The translations under genes and the position numbers were made by a program. The notes beneath the pieces are model-generated. The model saw only the letters and a list, made by a program, of their open reading frames with translations, had not been told where the DNA came from and searched no databases. Below, one piece after another: positions 29,213 through 37,866 of a stretch of DNA of 64,000 bases; the stretch's first letter is position 1, and each line of letters starts with the position of its first letter. The stretch comes from Brevibacillus brevis (lineage in GTDB: Bacteria; Bacillota; Bacilli; Brevibacillales; Brevibacillaceae): the NCBI RefSeq assembly GCF_022026395.1, contig NZ_CP041767.1, positions 3,628,501 through 3,692,500 on the forward strand, written 5' to 3'.

Positions 29213-30268
29213 TCATTTTCGTAGAGATTGAAACAATTTCCACACGTTTTCAGCGAGTTCATCCTGAATATACCAAGTTTGGTCATACTTAAAGTAACGT
29301 GGATATACTTCCATTCTCTGATCGATATCATTCACCAAAAAATGAAGTTCGTATTGTTTTTGTCCCGGATTTTTGGGTGGAACATTTAGTGGATCGGCAT
29401 TTTTTAGCAATCGGACAGATTGATGGGCAATTCCTTGCTCGATTGTCGTTTGGGTGACATCCAACTTTGTGTCTTGGACATTCATTTCGCCATTTGCTGT
29501 GACGCGAATCCGTGTAGATTTAAATAACGGGTCAATCTTGTCGTCCTTACGATTGCTTGGCGGCATCCATTCCGTTAACCGCGAAAAGAGACTACCTTCC
29601 ACGTGAAAGAAAAACGTTTCTCTCCCAAAAGGAACCGCAATCAGCGTCGGCGTTAAAATGGCCACTTCAACTGGCCTGTCAGCAGAATTCATTCTCATCT
29701 GATAGTTCGGGTAGAGTGGATACTGCTTGCTGCGCGTGTCCACCTCCGGGACTGCCGATCCCATTACTTTCCTGATGTATTCTGCTTCTGATTCGTTCAA
29801 CACGCGCGCCTGCCCAAGGTCCTCTGCCGATAAACGCACGCTCTGAATTTTTTGTGAGAGCACTCCTTTTCCAGTTAACTTGTTTACCCACTGATAAAAA
29901 TAGCTGGCCCCCGCTCCACGATACGTGTGTCCCCCAAACTCACTTGCCGACTCACCCACTGTCACGACGAGTGGCGCCTGCTGTGTTCGATAAAGGACGA
30001 GCGTGAAACGTACATCTTCTTGCTTTAAAGCCTCCGATGATACTTGTAAATCTTGTCCTTGTCCGGACAGTTCTTGCAAAAACAAGCGCAAGTCCAATAA
30101 TACTTCCTGTCCATCCGTTGACATCACCGTTACTTTTTCAACCGCACCAAGCTCTTTCTCGATATGATCTTTCATGTCGTCAGAAACCTTGCCTGACTGT
30201 GCACAGCCAGTGACGAACAAACTACTCACCATCATAACCAGTAGACACGTACGTAAAGACGCTATCAC
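29213..30268 (-). CDS. Putative lipoprotein of unknown function
   Basis: This 351-residue protein starts with GTG after GAGGAGGG and has a lipoprotein signal peptide (MIASLRTCLLVMMVSSLFVT followed by the lipobox Cys at residue 22), so it should be membrane-anchored outside the cell. The rest is soluble and moderately charged. I recognise no family or catalytic motif. It heads away from sucC and follows the AlbA_2 gene by 36 bases, suggesting one transcript. Confidence 0.75.
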   Translation of the reverse strand: MIASLRTCLLVMMVSSLFVTGCAQSGKVSDDMKDHIEKELGAVEKVTVMSTDGQEVLLDLRLFLQELSGQGQDLQVSSEALKQEDVRFTLVLYRTQQAPLVVTVGESASEFGGHTYRGAGASYFYQWVNKLTGKGVLSQKIQSVRLSAEDLGQARVLNESEAEYIRKVMGSAVPEVDTRSKQYPLYPNYQMRMNSADRPVEVAILTPTLIAVPFGRETFFFHVEGSLFSRLTEWMPPSNRKDDKIDPLFKSTRIRVTANGEMNVQDTKLDVTQTTIEQGIAHQSVRLLKNADPLNVPPKNPGQKQYELHFLVNDIDQRMEVYPRYFKYDQTWYIQDELAENVWKLFQSLRK

Positions 30269-30304
30269 GCAGTAACCCTCCTCGTGTATTCCTGTAAGAT
30301 AACG

Positions 30305-31198
30305 CTACAGAAGTCCCAATCGACGGCTGATCTCACTGCCTAGCTTTCGTTTCACGTAAATTTCACCAATTTGGTGCGGATCTTTCACGACAACGGAGCG
30401 ATTGTTCGTACGAATCACCACATACTTTTCATTGTTTTTGTCCAAACCACAGATCAAATCAGACGAGGCTTCGACAAAGATAGCTACCACTGTTTTCCCA
30501 TCTATTTTTTTCAACGAAATTTTTGGAAATGGGGTTACAAACGGTGACGTCTTATCTTGGATGTATTGCGTAATGGCCAGGATGTATTTGTCCGGGTCTC
30601 CGTACTGCTCGATCTCATGATCAATCCCGCACACTGTCCCCTCATCTGTAATGCCTAAAAATAAATTTCCGTTGTTTGAATTCGCAAACGCCACAATAGA
30701 CTTAATAATCCCCGTCTTTGAATAAAGAAAGTCGCGTTTGAATTCAATCATGTCGTTCTCACCAAGTTTTGTTGCTGTTACAGGATCGTCAATTCGGCCT
30801 AAATAGCGAAAACGACTGATGGCGCCTAAGCGATAGACATATTCTTCAAATATATCAGCAGGTAGGGAAAGGTCTTCTATGCTTGCATCTGTGTTTTGCC
30901 ACAATTTATATGTTTGCGGAGCAAAGCACATGTCAAACAATACGTTTCCACCGAGCGAGCGTATGTTCATACCAATGGAAGCAGGCATAGTCTTCCCCGG
31001 CTGATATGGGGCATCTGTTTCCACTTCCAATACTCCTGAATGAATTAAATAATCGAAATAATGACGCGGTAATTGTACATGATGCTTTAATAACTGACGT
31101 TCTGGCTTGGGTCGTCTGATTTCTTGATAAAAATCAAAACGCACAGATTGTTCTTCCAGTTGGCTTACCATCGCAATCAATGAACAAATATGGCGCAT
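30305..31198 (-). CDS. Schlafen AlbA_2-domain protein
   Basis: This 297-residue protein has an unassigned N-terminal half and a C-terminal AlbA_2 (Schlafen, formerly AAA_4) domain from about residue 155: EFKRDFLYSKTGIIKSIVAF, then ANSNNGNLFLGITDEGTVCG and a YVVIRTNNRSVV-like end. AlbA_2 domains bind or cut nucleic acids, and occur in regulators and defence proteins; the role here is unknown. The ATG follows GAGGGGAAAC. No helicase domain is attached. Confidence 0.8.
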   Translation of the reverse strand: MRHICSLIAMVSQLEEQSVRFDFYQEIRRPKPERQLLKHHVQLPRHYFDYLIHSGVLEVETDAPYQPGKTMPASIGMNIRSLGGNVLFDMCFAPQTYKLWQNTDASIEDLSLPADIFEEYVYRLGAISRFRYLGRIDDPVTATKLGENDMIEFKRDFLYSKTGIIKSIVAFANSNNGNLFLGITDEGTVCGIDHEIEQYGDPDKYILAITQYIQDKTSPFVTPFPKISLKKIDGKTVVAIFVEASSDLICGLDKNNEKYVVIRTNNRSVVVKDPHQIGEIYVKRKLGSEISRRLGLL

Positions 31199-31282
31199 GT
31201 TTCCCCTCGTTTTGTGTTAGAGTAGGTGTCATTGTTTGGTCATATTTTAACGCAACCTTTTAAGAATTGACTAGTTTTTTCG

Positions 31283-31621
31283 TTATTTTCGTGATTGATA
31301 GTGATGCAAGATTGTTTGCAATTTAAACGAAAGTCCCATTTCTCCGCTAATTTTTAGCTTACCCGTTACAAAAGCAACGGTGGGATTCAAGCGTCCCTCT
31401 ACGAGCTTAACAAAATCTTGGTCAGACAACTCCAGTTTGCAGCCCGCTTCCCTTGTCACACCCATTGAATAGTCCGCTTGATTATCGGATAAAACCACCT
31501 CGTAGGTGCCACCCTCTTCTCCACTTAGGACAAAATGGTACACAGCATGTAATCCAGTGATCCCTTGTGGTTGGGTGTTTATTCTATTCGATAAATCCTG
31601 AAGAGTTTTTTGTACCTGCAT
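31283..31621 (-). CDS. SCP2 sterol-binding domain protein
   Basis: This 112-residue protein fits the SCP2 fold: a beta sheet with EGGTYEVVLSDNQADYSMGV, CKLELSDQDFVKLVEGRLNP and the family end GKLKISGEMGLSFKLQTIL. Bacterial stand-alone SCP2 proteins may bind lipids or acyl chains; no substrate can be named. I chose ATG at 31621 over a GTG six bases upstream because of spacing from AAGGAG. Confidence 0.83.
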   Translation of the reverse strand: MQVQKTLQDLSNRINTQPQGITGLHAVYHFVLSGEEGGTYEVVLSDNQADYSMGVTREAGCKLELSDQDFVKLVEGRLNPTVAFVTGKLKISGEMGLSFKLQTILHHYQSRK

Positions 31622-31693
31622 GCTCACTGCTCCTTGCTTGCTATGTATGTGGACCGCTTTTCCGTAAAAAAAGAAAGCCGGGTGTTTACCGGC

Positions 31694-32008
31694 TTACTTT
31701 GCACGGACAGCTGTGCCTGTGGCAATAACCATCATCATACCTTCCCGCAATGTTTCGAAGTCGAGATCAACCCCAATCACTGCGTTTGCACCCAATGCCC
31801 GTGCTTTTTCTTTCATTTCACGCAAGGCCAGTTCACGCCCTTCTGAGAGCTTGCTCTCATACGAGCCACTTCTGCCTCCGATGATGTCCGTAATTCCTGC
31901 AAGAAAGTCACGGACTACGTTTGCGCCCATGATTACCTCTCCGCTGACGATATCCAAATACTCCACCACTTCTTTTCCTTGGATCATGCTGGTAGTAGTT
32001 ACGATCAT
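31694..32008 (-). CDS. YbjQ-family (UPF0145) protein
   Basis: This 104-residue protein has the YbjQ signatures [40 protein letters not shown] and [15 protein letters not shown]. The family forms pentamers of unclear function and is sometimes linked to metal binding. The ATG is preceded by GAGGAGG. Confidence 0.9.
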   Translation of the reverse strand: MIVTTTSMIQGKEVVEYLDIVSGEVIMGANVVRDFLAGITDIIGGRSGSYESKLSEGRELALREMKEKARALGANAVIGVDLDFETLREGMMMVIATGTAVRAK

Positions 32009-32131
32009 GTCATTTCCTCCTCATATCGATCTTTTCACAATATATATTACGTACCATAAAATAATCGGTTGCAAAGAAGGATCTAAACCTGTCCAAAAGT
32101 GTATGCGCATTGCTAACAAACTATACTTTTC

Positions 32132-32944
32132 CTATCCTACTGTGGAAGTAATTGTTTTGGATAATTTGGCAGCTGAGGAGCCTAAACTTGCTTCAGCGAT
32201 TAATTCCCGCCAAGATTTATCGAAAAAGTCTGGGGTTTGAAACCCGTTTACATGCCCAACAGCTGCAGATACAAAGATCTCAAGAACGTTTGTTGGACGT
32301 GTAATAAGCGAAATGTATTCCTGAATCTGTTCATCGGAAATCGTAGAGATCAAAACAAACTCGTCCCCTGCATAACGACATAAGTAATCCCCCTGTTCTT
32401 CAGCCAGAGAAGAAAGAACCGATGAATAGGTGCGGATGACATCATCCCCGAATGGATGGCCATGCAGCTTATTAATTCGGCCAAAGTCGTTCAAATCGAT
32501 AAAAAGCAAATGGAACGGTTTACGCTCCTTTAAAAAATTTTCCCCAATAAACTGAATGTAGGGAGCGCGATACAAACCCGATAATGGGTCTCGATATTCT
32601 GCTATTTTCATCTCTACGATTTCTTTTGTGATGAATCCGATTAGTTGATCCTCTTCCTTGATCAAAGCCAGACCACTTTGTTCTTGATGAAGCGCGTGAT
32701 AAGCCTCCCAAACATTGTGGTTGGCAGACAGGTAGAACGGGTGACTGCTCATGGCATCGGCAACGATTCGGTTAGGATGAGCGGACAGCACGTCTCTTGT
32801 CGTAACCATTCCCAGCACCTCTCCGTGATCCATGACAACTAACGAATCAACATGAGATTCGTTCATTCGCTCCGCCGCATAAGAGACACTTTTGTCAGAG
32901 GTGATGGTACAAATCGTCGTCGTCATGATGTCGGAGATGTTCAT
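32132..32944 (-). CDS. CBS-GGDEF diguanylate cyclase
   Basis: This 270-residue protein has two CBS motifs (about residues 1-60 and 62-115) followed by a GGDEF domain from about 118. The signature is RYAGDEF (192-196), an accepted active form, with the metal-site Asp150 in LLFIDLNDFGRIN. The inhibitory RxxD site is absent. CBS pairs usually bind adenine nucleotides, so c-di-GMP synthesis may respond to energy or nucleotide level; that is inference. The start overlaps the stop of the preceding gene by four bases. Confidence 0.85.
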   Translation of the reverse strand: MNISDIMTTTICTITSDKSVSYAAERMNESHVDSLVVMDHGEVLGMVTTRDVLSAHPNRIVADAMSSHPFYLSANHNVWEAYHALHQEQSGLALIKEEDQLIGFITKEIVEMKIAEYRDPLSGLYRAPYIQFIGENFLKERKPFHLLFIDLNDFGRINKLHGHPFGDDVIRTYSSVLSSLAEEQGDYLCRYAGDEFVLISTISDEQIQEYISLITRPTNVLEIFVSAAVGHVNGFQTPDFFDKSWRELIAEASLGSSAAKLSKTITSTVG

Positions 32945-33297
32945 AATAGATCCACCTCTCGTTGGACAGACAGTGCTATTTTCAATTCAGATCGCAGAAC
33001 CATAGAGTCGCTAATCATACGCTCTGCCTCTTCCAGAATAATTTTCATCAATAATTTTTCATCAATCATTTGCAAAAGAGTATTTCTTAACAAGACTGCC
33101 TCAATCTTCGGATGATTCATCTTTAGTAATGTAAATTGCTCTGGAGAAAGTGCATCCGCCATTCTCCTTACAGCCTCAGGACCAATTGGTGCTTTCCGTC
33201 CGATGATCAACAAATCCTGCATCGGAGGGACTTCAAACTCGGATATTTTTAAGGAAAGCGTTGCTTTCCGAGAATATACGTTGTTATCACTAGCCAT
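32941..33297 (-). CDS. Unknown small protein between EAL and GGDEF genes
   Basis: I do not recognise this 118-residue protein. It opens MASDNNVYSRKATLSLKISE, has no membrane segment and is mostly helical, with repeated acidic and hydrophobic heptads in the C-terminal half. The ATG has TTGGAGG. It is translationally coupled to the CBS-GGDEF gene (four-base overlap) and lies 29 bases after the EAL gene, so it is likely made with both c-di-GMP enzymes. Confidence 0.7.
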   Translation of the reverse strand: MASDNNVYSRKATLSLKISEFEVPPMQDLLIIGRKAPIGPEAVRRMADALSPEQFTLLKMNHPKIEAVLLRNTLLQMIDEKLLMKIILEEAERMISDSMVLRSELKIALSVQREVDLL

Positions 33298-33326
33298 AAA
33301 AATTCCTCCAATTCTGCATTGCCTTC

Positions 33327-34049
33327 TTATTCGTCCGGCAAACTGCCTGGTTTACCAAACAAGTATCCCTGGCCGATTGCAACGCCCAATAAAGAAGCAC
33401 AAGCAAAATCCTCTTCTTCTTCAACTCCTTCGAGAATGAGTTGAGGTGCATCTTTGCAAAAATCGACAAACAGTTTTACAGTCTTTTGCTTTTCTAATGA
33501 ACTCGAGAGCTTTTGCGAAAAAAAACGATCAATCTTGATGTAATCTGGCGAGATATCTTCAATTTTACTGAATATGTTTGCGCCATCTCCGACATCATCC
33601 AACGCAATTAAGAAACCCAGCTTTTTCAATTCAGCTATGCGTCGCGTAAAAATGGGTTCGCTCCAGCATTCCCCTTCCATAATCGATTCGTTGATCTCCA
33701 ATACGATTTGGGTTAAATAGGGACGGAAGGTACGAGCGATCTTTTGAATGAACCCAGGAAATGTGTCTTCTATTATGGTAGAAGGAAAAATATTCACAAA
33801 TAAAAGCTCGTTTTTGTGTTCAGTCGACGAATGAAAAAAAGTCAAGAGCGCATAATGCAGGGAATGGGAGTCGAGTTCTGGCAGCATTTTGTTTTCCTTC
33901 GCCAAAGAAAACAATGCCTCTGGATGGATCCCCGCTTTACTGCGAAGTAATACTTCATACCCTATCCTACTTTTCTCAGGAAGTTGACATATTGGCTGAA
34001 ATGCGTGGTAGTATTCTTTTTTCTTAAATAATTCTGCAATGCTCTCCAT
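33327..34049 (-). CDS. EAL-domain c-di-GMP phosphodiesterase
   Basis: This 240-residue single-domain protein is an EAL phosphodiesterase. Expected catalytic positions are present: Glu32 in YEVLLRS, Asn86 in FVNIFPS, Glu119 in LEINES, Asp151-Asp152 in ALDDVGDGAN, Lys172 in YIKIDR, Glu in ILEGVEEEED and Gln227 in GQGYLFGKP. The start at 34049 follows AAAGGAAA; a longer upstream frame has no support. The first enzyme motif is EVL rather than EAL, a common active variant. A promoter candidate lies upstream. Confidence 0.88.
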   Translation of the reverse strand: MESIAELFKKKEYYHAFQPICQLPEKSRIGYEVLLRSKAGIHPEALFSLAKENKMLPELDSHSLHYALLTFFHSSTEHKNELLFVNIFPSTIIEDTFPGFIQKIARTFRPYLTQIVLEINESIMEGECWSEPIFTRRIAELKKLGFLIALDDVGDGANIFSKIEDISPDYIKIDRFFSQKLSSSLEKQKTVKLFVDFCKDAPQLILEGVEEEEDFACASLLGVAIGQGYLFGKPGSLPDE

Positions 34050-34548
34050 CAATTTTCCTTTCCCTTTCCTAGCAAGTATGAACACAAAGAAAAAGCTTCT
34101 TCCATGCGAGATATTCTGAACCATGGAAGTGCCGGGAAATGTACCTACATGCACGAGCAAAAGAAATTCTACTCTCTGTGGATATTTCTAGTCATAACAA
34201 TAACTAGGTAATAAAGATTACAAATATCAGCAGACATTTCGACAATTTATGTCTTTGTCCCTACTTATTCGCCAGCATCTTGCATATTCCTTTCCAGATC
34301 ATACTAATTGTTTCAAATTAATTAGGAACATTGTATGTACAATGCCTATTTTCTATCGTTATATTTCCGTAAAATGATAGATGTATCAAGTAATTCCACA
34401 ACTTGTAAACTGTTCTGAATCGCGTTACGCGTTATATAAATAAAAAATTAAAATTTTACTGCTTGTTCCGTCGTTAGCAGCTATAGAGCTTTTTTCATAT
34501 CGTATGAAAAATGGGTATCGTCCTCATCCAAAGGGAGGAAGGTAGGCA
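34050..34548. other. Divergent intergenic region (c-di-GMP cluster / protease inhibitor)
   Basis: A 499-base AT-rich gap between divergent genes. It contains the promoter candidate for the leftward EAL gene and the ribosome-binding site (AAGGGAGGAAGG) of the rightward gene. I see no further gene in it. Confidence 0.6.
34217..34245 (-). promoter_or_regulatory. Candidate promoter of the c-di-GMP cluster
   Basis: On the minus strand TTGTCG and TGTAAT (five of six matches) are separated by 17 bases, about 170 bases upstream of the EAL gene start. The long leader is unexplained. Confidence 0.45.
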
Positions 34549-34857
34549 GTGGTCAAGATTTCAACGTTTACACTGCAAGTGCAGGAAGGCCACTTGTTCA
34601 CGATTACGCTAGCGGCAAATCCCTCAACCGGTTACCAGTGGGACTTGTCTAATCCAGTGGATGCTCGCTTTTTATCGTTGCATGCGAATCATTTTGTTCC
34701 CCCATCTTCGCCTGCTCGTATTGGGCAAGAGGGGCATCAGGTGATATCTTTTCAAGCTTTGCGGCGTGGAATGACGTCGATATCAGTGAAGTATTGTCGG
34801 CCTTGGGATAGTGGTGAATGCGGGGAGTTTGCGTTTTATGTAGTTACGATTGTGTAG
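34549..34857 (+). CDS. Chagasin-family (I42) cysteine protease inhibitor
   Basis: This 102-residue protein has the three loop motifs of inhibitor family I42: NPSTGY at 24-29, a glycine-rich GQEGHQ loop near 59-64 and RPW at 84-86. Such proteins block papain-like proteases. It starts with GTG after AAGGGAGGAAGG and has no signal peptide, unlike many secreted relatives, so it should act in the cytoplasm. The target is unknown. Confidence 0.82.
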   Translation: MVKISTFTLQVQEGHLFTITLAANPSTGYQWDLSNPVDARFLSLHANHFVPPSSPARIGQEGHQVISFQALRRGMTSISVKYCRPWDSGECGEFAFYVVTIV

Positions 34858-35158
34858 GGTTATGTTTCAAAATTACTTACTGTTACTGAATTGAAAGTGA
34901 AGCGGTTAGTCTGTATGTGTTAGGTTTTCATTTATGAGGCACATACAGACTAAACGATTCTGTTCTAAAACTTGACTATTTACATTTGGACAGGCGTTGA
35001 CATCTTTGCAGACGTGACCATGCAGCAAAGCAAACTGTGTGCATCAAAGGCAAAATAGTCGAGGAACAAAGAAGGAGCATGATCTGGATACTGATTTAAA
35101 CTGCATATATTGATAATCATCCAGCGGGATATGGTATAATTTGGATGAGGTGAATAAT
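34858..35158. other. Gap after the I42 gene
   Basis: About 300 bases without a gene. It contains the 14-base inverted repeat and, at its right end, TTGATA and TATAAT hexamers 19 bases apart that could drive the next small gene. The TATAAT lies so close to the ribosome-binding site that this promoter is doubtful. Confidence 0.5.
34906..34953. repeat. Perfect 14-base inverted repeat with 20-base loop
   Basis: TTAGTCTGTATGTG (34906-34919) and its exact reverse complement (34940-34953) flank a 20-base spacer, 49 bases after the inhibitor gene. A T-run does not follow it on either strand. It could be a rho-independent-like 3' end, an operator or a remnant of a mobile element. Confidence 0.6.
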
Positions 35159-35344
35159 ATGGGATTCATTGTTTTAACTGCTTTGTACCTTAACCCTATT
35201 CTGGCTATTTTGTTCTTTGTTAACTTTACATTTATTATGAAGAAAATTGTCAATAACAAGGATTATAGGCGAAATGCCGTTATTGGATCATTGCTGATCG
35301 TATGGATCTTTTTTTCTTATGGATTGCTCGCTATCGCAAGGTAG
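35159..35344 (+). CDS. Small two-helix membrane protein, unknown
   Basis: A 61-residue protein starting MGFIVLTALYLNPILAILFF after GAGGTGA. Two hydrophobic helices (about 1-25 and 42-60) flank a basic loop. No family is recognised. It lies just before the decayed comM fragment, which is on the other strand. Confidence 0.55.
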   Translation: MGFIVLTALYLNPILAILFFVNFTFIMKKIVNNKDYRRNAVIGSLLIVWIFFSYGLLAIAR

Positions 35345-35401
35345 TTACTGCTAAAGGAATTGGATTTTCCATTCTATCTAGCATTTTAAAATCCCTCACG
35401 T

Positions 35402-35783
35402 TTAAAAAAGTAGCCCTCGATCCAAGGCTCTGTAGCCAATTGCTTCTGCTACATGTGCAGCATCTCTTGTCCTTCCTTATCTAGTAGGGCAAATTGACGG
35501 AGCTCTTCACCATTCATCACACTTATAAAAGGACATCCCGGAGGATAGTGGTATCTTTCGCATTGGACAGCCCTCGCTTGTCCTACTCGCTGCTGAATGT
35601 CTTTTGAGGACTCCTCTGCTTTTCTTTGTGAAGAAGTTGAACGGGTACTTTCGGCACCTCGATGTGCAGATCGATGCGGTCTAGCAAAGGACCTGAGAGT
35701 TTTGAGCGGTATTTGTAGATTTGTTGAGGAAAGCATGGGCAGGTTTGCTTCTCTCGAGTACCGAAGAATCCAGAAGGACAAGG
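35402..35783 (-). pseudogene. Decayed, inverted fragment of comM (3' part)
   Basis: This stretch is a near-identical copy of the last third of the intact comM at 39918-41462, on the opposite strand. It begins at the SGFFGTREKQTC segment, carries a one-base deletion near the LLH codons and a second deletion of about 106 bases between two GCA triplets, which puts a TAG in frame. The 3' end, ALDRGLLF followed by a stop, is kept. No start codon or upstream portion remains, so it cannot encode a working ATPase. The sequence closeness suggests a recent duplication or rearrangement. Confidence 0.9.
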
Positions 35784-35838
35784 TTGAAGATAACACCCTT
35801 GAAATATCACTCAAAAAGGAAAACTATTCTCCCCTTTT

Positions 35839-36096
35839 ATGGACATGAAAGATGATAGTCCTGGTGGCCGTCTTAGAGCAGCACGTACAGCAAAACAGAT
35901 GTACTTGGTCGATCTTGAATCAACTTTAAGGGAACGTATTATTAAAGCGCGCTTGTACAATGGGTACACAAAGAGAGAATTTGCTGCGCTTTTAGGAATA
36001 AGTGAGCGCACTCTATACGAATGGGAACATGGGCGCAGGATCCCACCCGAAGAACAAAGAGTCATTATCGAGAGATACTTAGATACATTAATGTAG
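35839..36096 (+). CDS. XRE-type helix-turn-helix protein
   Basis: This 85-residue protein contains a helix-turn-helix (KREFAALLGISERTLYEWEH, residues ~45-64) after TLRERIIKARLYNG, as in XRE-family regulators. Its first 20 residues (GGRLRAARTAKQ) look like the start of another such helix, hinting at a rearranged N-terminus. No good ribosome-binding site is seen before the ATG; AAAGGA lies too far away. Expression and start are uncertain. Confidence 0.6.
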   Translation: MDMKDDSPGGRLRAARTAKQMYLVDLESTLRERIIKARLYNGYTKREFAALLGISERTLYEWEHGRRIPPEEQRVIIERYLDTLM

Positions 36097-36184
36097 AGAT
36101 TTTTTAGAGTACACTTACAAAAGGGAAATTTTGATTTCGAATTTTCAGCCTGAATAATTGTTACTTCTATAAAATCGTTTGAAG

Positions 36185-36218
36185 TTTAAAAAGAAAATAT
36201 CCCTTACTTTTGAAGGGA
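36185..36218 (-). terminator. Terminator of the 36.2-36.8 kb lipoprotein gene
   Basis: TCCCTT and AAGGGA form a six-base stem around a seven-base loop, followed on the minus strand by a U-rich stretch (TATTTTCTTTTT). It lies 30 bases after the lipoprotein stop and may also serve the rightward regulator gene. Confidence 0.5.
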
Positions 36219-36247
36219 CATTTTACTATTTGTTATAAAACCATAAA

Positions 36248-36802
36248 TTATTCCAATATTTTAAAGGAGTTTGTCACTTTATCGATTGTCGAAGCGTATT
36301 TGGCAAGATCTCCATCCTGGCATGCAAATCCTATTGCAAAGCCCGTTTTACTTTTCACCAAAAAAGTTAGTCTATAGGCTATATTTACATTATCTCGTTT
36401 TCCTTTAAATAGGATCTCAAGAGCTGAAAGTTCATTAATAGTTAGATTAGAAGTATTTTGAACTTCAAACCCAGGAGACTGTTTCTTCATCTTCTCAATA
36501 ATTCCATTTTTATAGTTTTCCATAGGCGACCGAGCTTCAACAGGCAATGTGGTCGACATCACCATAATATTTTCTGTATGTAAATCTTCATTGCTCTCCT
36601 TTGGGGATTTAAACGCAACACTGCCGTCCTTTGGATTCTCAACAACCGCCCAATCTACTGGGTAAGATATCGAAAACTTATTATTTTTATATTCTTTGAA
36701 TTCAGTTGCCTCAACTGATTCGTTAGTTTGGGAGCAACCTAACAGAAAACTCACCACAAAAAAACATTGAATCATGATTCTTAGATGATGTGGCATTTTC
36801 AT
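36248..36802 (-). CDS. PsbP-like lipoprotein, unknown function
   Basis: This 184-residue protein has a lipoprotein signal (IMIQCFFVVSFLLGCSQTN; Cys at about 23). The body has the layout of PsbP/DUF1795-like bacterial lipoproteins: NNKFSISYPVDWAV near the start and ASTIDKVTNSFKILE at the end. The ATG has TGGAGGATATTAA upstream. Function is unknown. Confidence 0.75.
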   Translation of the reverse strand: MKMPHHLRIMIQCFFVVSFLLGCSQTNESVEATEFKEYKNNKFSISYPVDWAVVENPKDGSVAFKSPKESNEDLHTENIMVMSTTLPVEARSPMENYKNGIIEKMKKQSPGFEVQNTSNLTINELSALEILFKGKRDNVNIAYRLTFLVKSKTGFAIGFACQDGDLAKYASTIDKVTNSFKILE

Positions 36803-36891
36803 TTAATATCCTCCAGAAAGTCAGTATTCGTTTACTATGATAATTATATTAACAACTTCACTTGAAATGAAAGCTGGCAATTACCATTCAT

Positions 36892-37395
36892 TTATTTTAA
36901 AGTACCACCTTGGGTTCTATATGCGTTAGCTCGTTCATGCGCTTCGTCTTGAGTCTTTTCTCGTTTTGCTTTGTCTTTGATTTTTTCTGCCTCTCTATAT
37001 TTTTCTTTTTCTTTTTGTATTTTTTCATTCAATTCTTTAATACGATCTATACTTGTCTCTCTACTTAACATACCGCCTTTTTCTCGTGCATCTTTAGCAA
37101 CTGCTTTTGCTTTTTCCTTTCCATCTTTATCACCTATTCGGTTAGCGGCTTCCCAATCTACCTTTGCTTTTAGTATACGATCATTTTGATACGTTACATT
37201 ATTCATATACTTATCAATCGCTTGTTTTTCCTTATATGTAAAGTCACGATAAGTTTTTTTATTACTTTGAGTTATATATTCATTAATTTTTTTACCTGAC
37301 TCTTTAACTCGGCCTTTCTCTCTCTCAACAAACTCGGCTACTCCTGGTGATACTCCAATCTTTGAATCTGCAAGCGAAAGTACATGTATGCCGGA
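36892..37395 (-). pseudogene. 5'-truncated gene with charged coiled-coil repeats
   Basis: An ATG-started reading of 104 codons (37206) continues in frame upstream for 63 further sense codons without any ATG, GTG or TTG, to an in-frame TAA. The protein context (VSPGVAEFVEREKGRVKES, then AKVDWEAANRIGDKDGKEKA) shows it is the C-terminal piece of a longer protein. A charged motif with AEKIKD and AHERANAYRTQGG recurs. The family is not recognised; prophage or cell-wall hydrolase tails carry similar repeats. It is probably dead. Confidence 0.6.
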
Positions 37396-37467
37396 TTATT
37401 TTGTATAATGGGGATGATATGGCTCGATCGCACTATCCATACTTATCGTAAAGCGAGGATTTTCACC

Positions 37468-37659
37468 ATGAAGAAAAAACTTGTACTGGTTCTAGATGTT
37501 GAAATAGCAGACAAAGCTGATATGCAGCAACTGGCCGATTCGATGTCCACAGCAATTCAATCCGTGGAAGGGATTGCCTTGCAGGATCTGGTTATGTTTG
37601 ATAACGATGAAAACAACGCTGACAAGCTAATTGCGAACATAAAAAAAGAAATGGCCTAA
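37468..37659 (+). CDS. Small protein of unknown function
   Basis: This 63-residue protein (MKKKLVLVLDVEIADKADMQ) has alternating hydrophobic and acidic residues with no membrane segment or known motif. I chose ATG at 37468 after GCGAGG; an upstream ATG is weaker. A very small membrane protein follows 16 bases later, probably in one transcript with kptA. Confidence 0.6.
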   Translation: MKKKLVLVLDVEIADKADMQQLADSMSTAIQSVEGIALQDLVMFDNDENNADKLIANIKKEMA

Positions 37660-37675
37660 AAAGGAGAACAGTCTG

Positions 37676-37831
37676 GTGTTTCTCGTTTATGTTCTGGCTT
37701 ACTTGATCGTTGCTCTCCTTTATGGATTTTGGACGATGAAAAGCCAACAGCTCTGGATTCGACTAACAGGAAATTTCATCGTTCACCTATTTATTGCTTC
37801 AATCGTGAGTCTTGGTTACTTTTTTGTGTAA
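37676..37831 (+). CDS. 51-residue membrane protein
   Basis: A short frame starting GTG after AAGGAG, ending TAA at 37831. It is strongly hydrophobic: VFLVYVLAYLIVALLYGFW and later FIVHLFIASIVSLGYFF predict two transmembrane helices. It starts 16 bases after the previous gene and ends 35 bases before kptA. The spacing and good ribosome-binding site support it as a real gene of unknown function. Confidence 0.6.
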   Translation: MFLVYVLAYLIVALLYGFWTMKSQQLWIRLTGNFIVHLFIASIVSLGYFFV

Positions 37832-37866
37832 AGAAGTGGCTATGACCTGTAATGGGAGATGAGTGT

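Noticed and set aside
35449..35814. Minus-strand 121-codon frame across the comM fragment
   Set aside because: It mixes reading frames on both sides of a frameshift and ends at the deletion junction; it is better described as part of the pseudogene.
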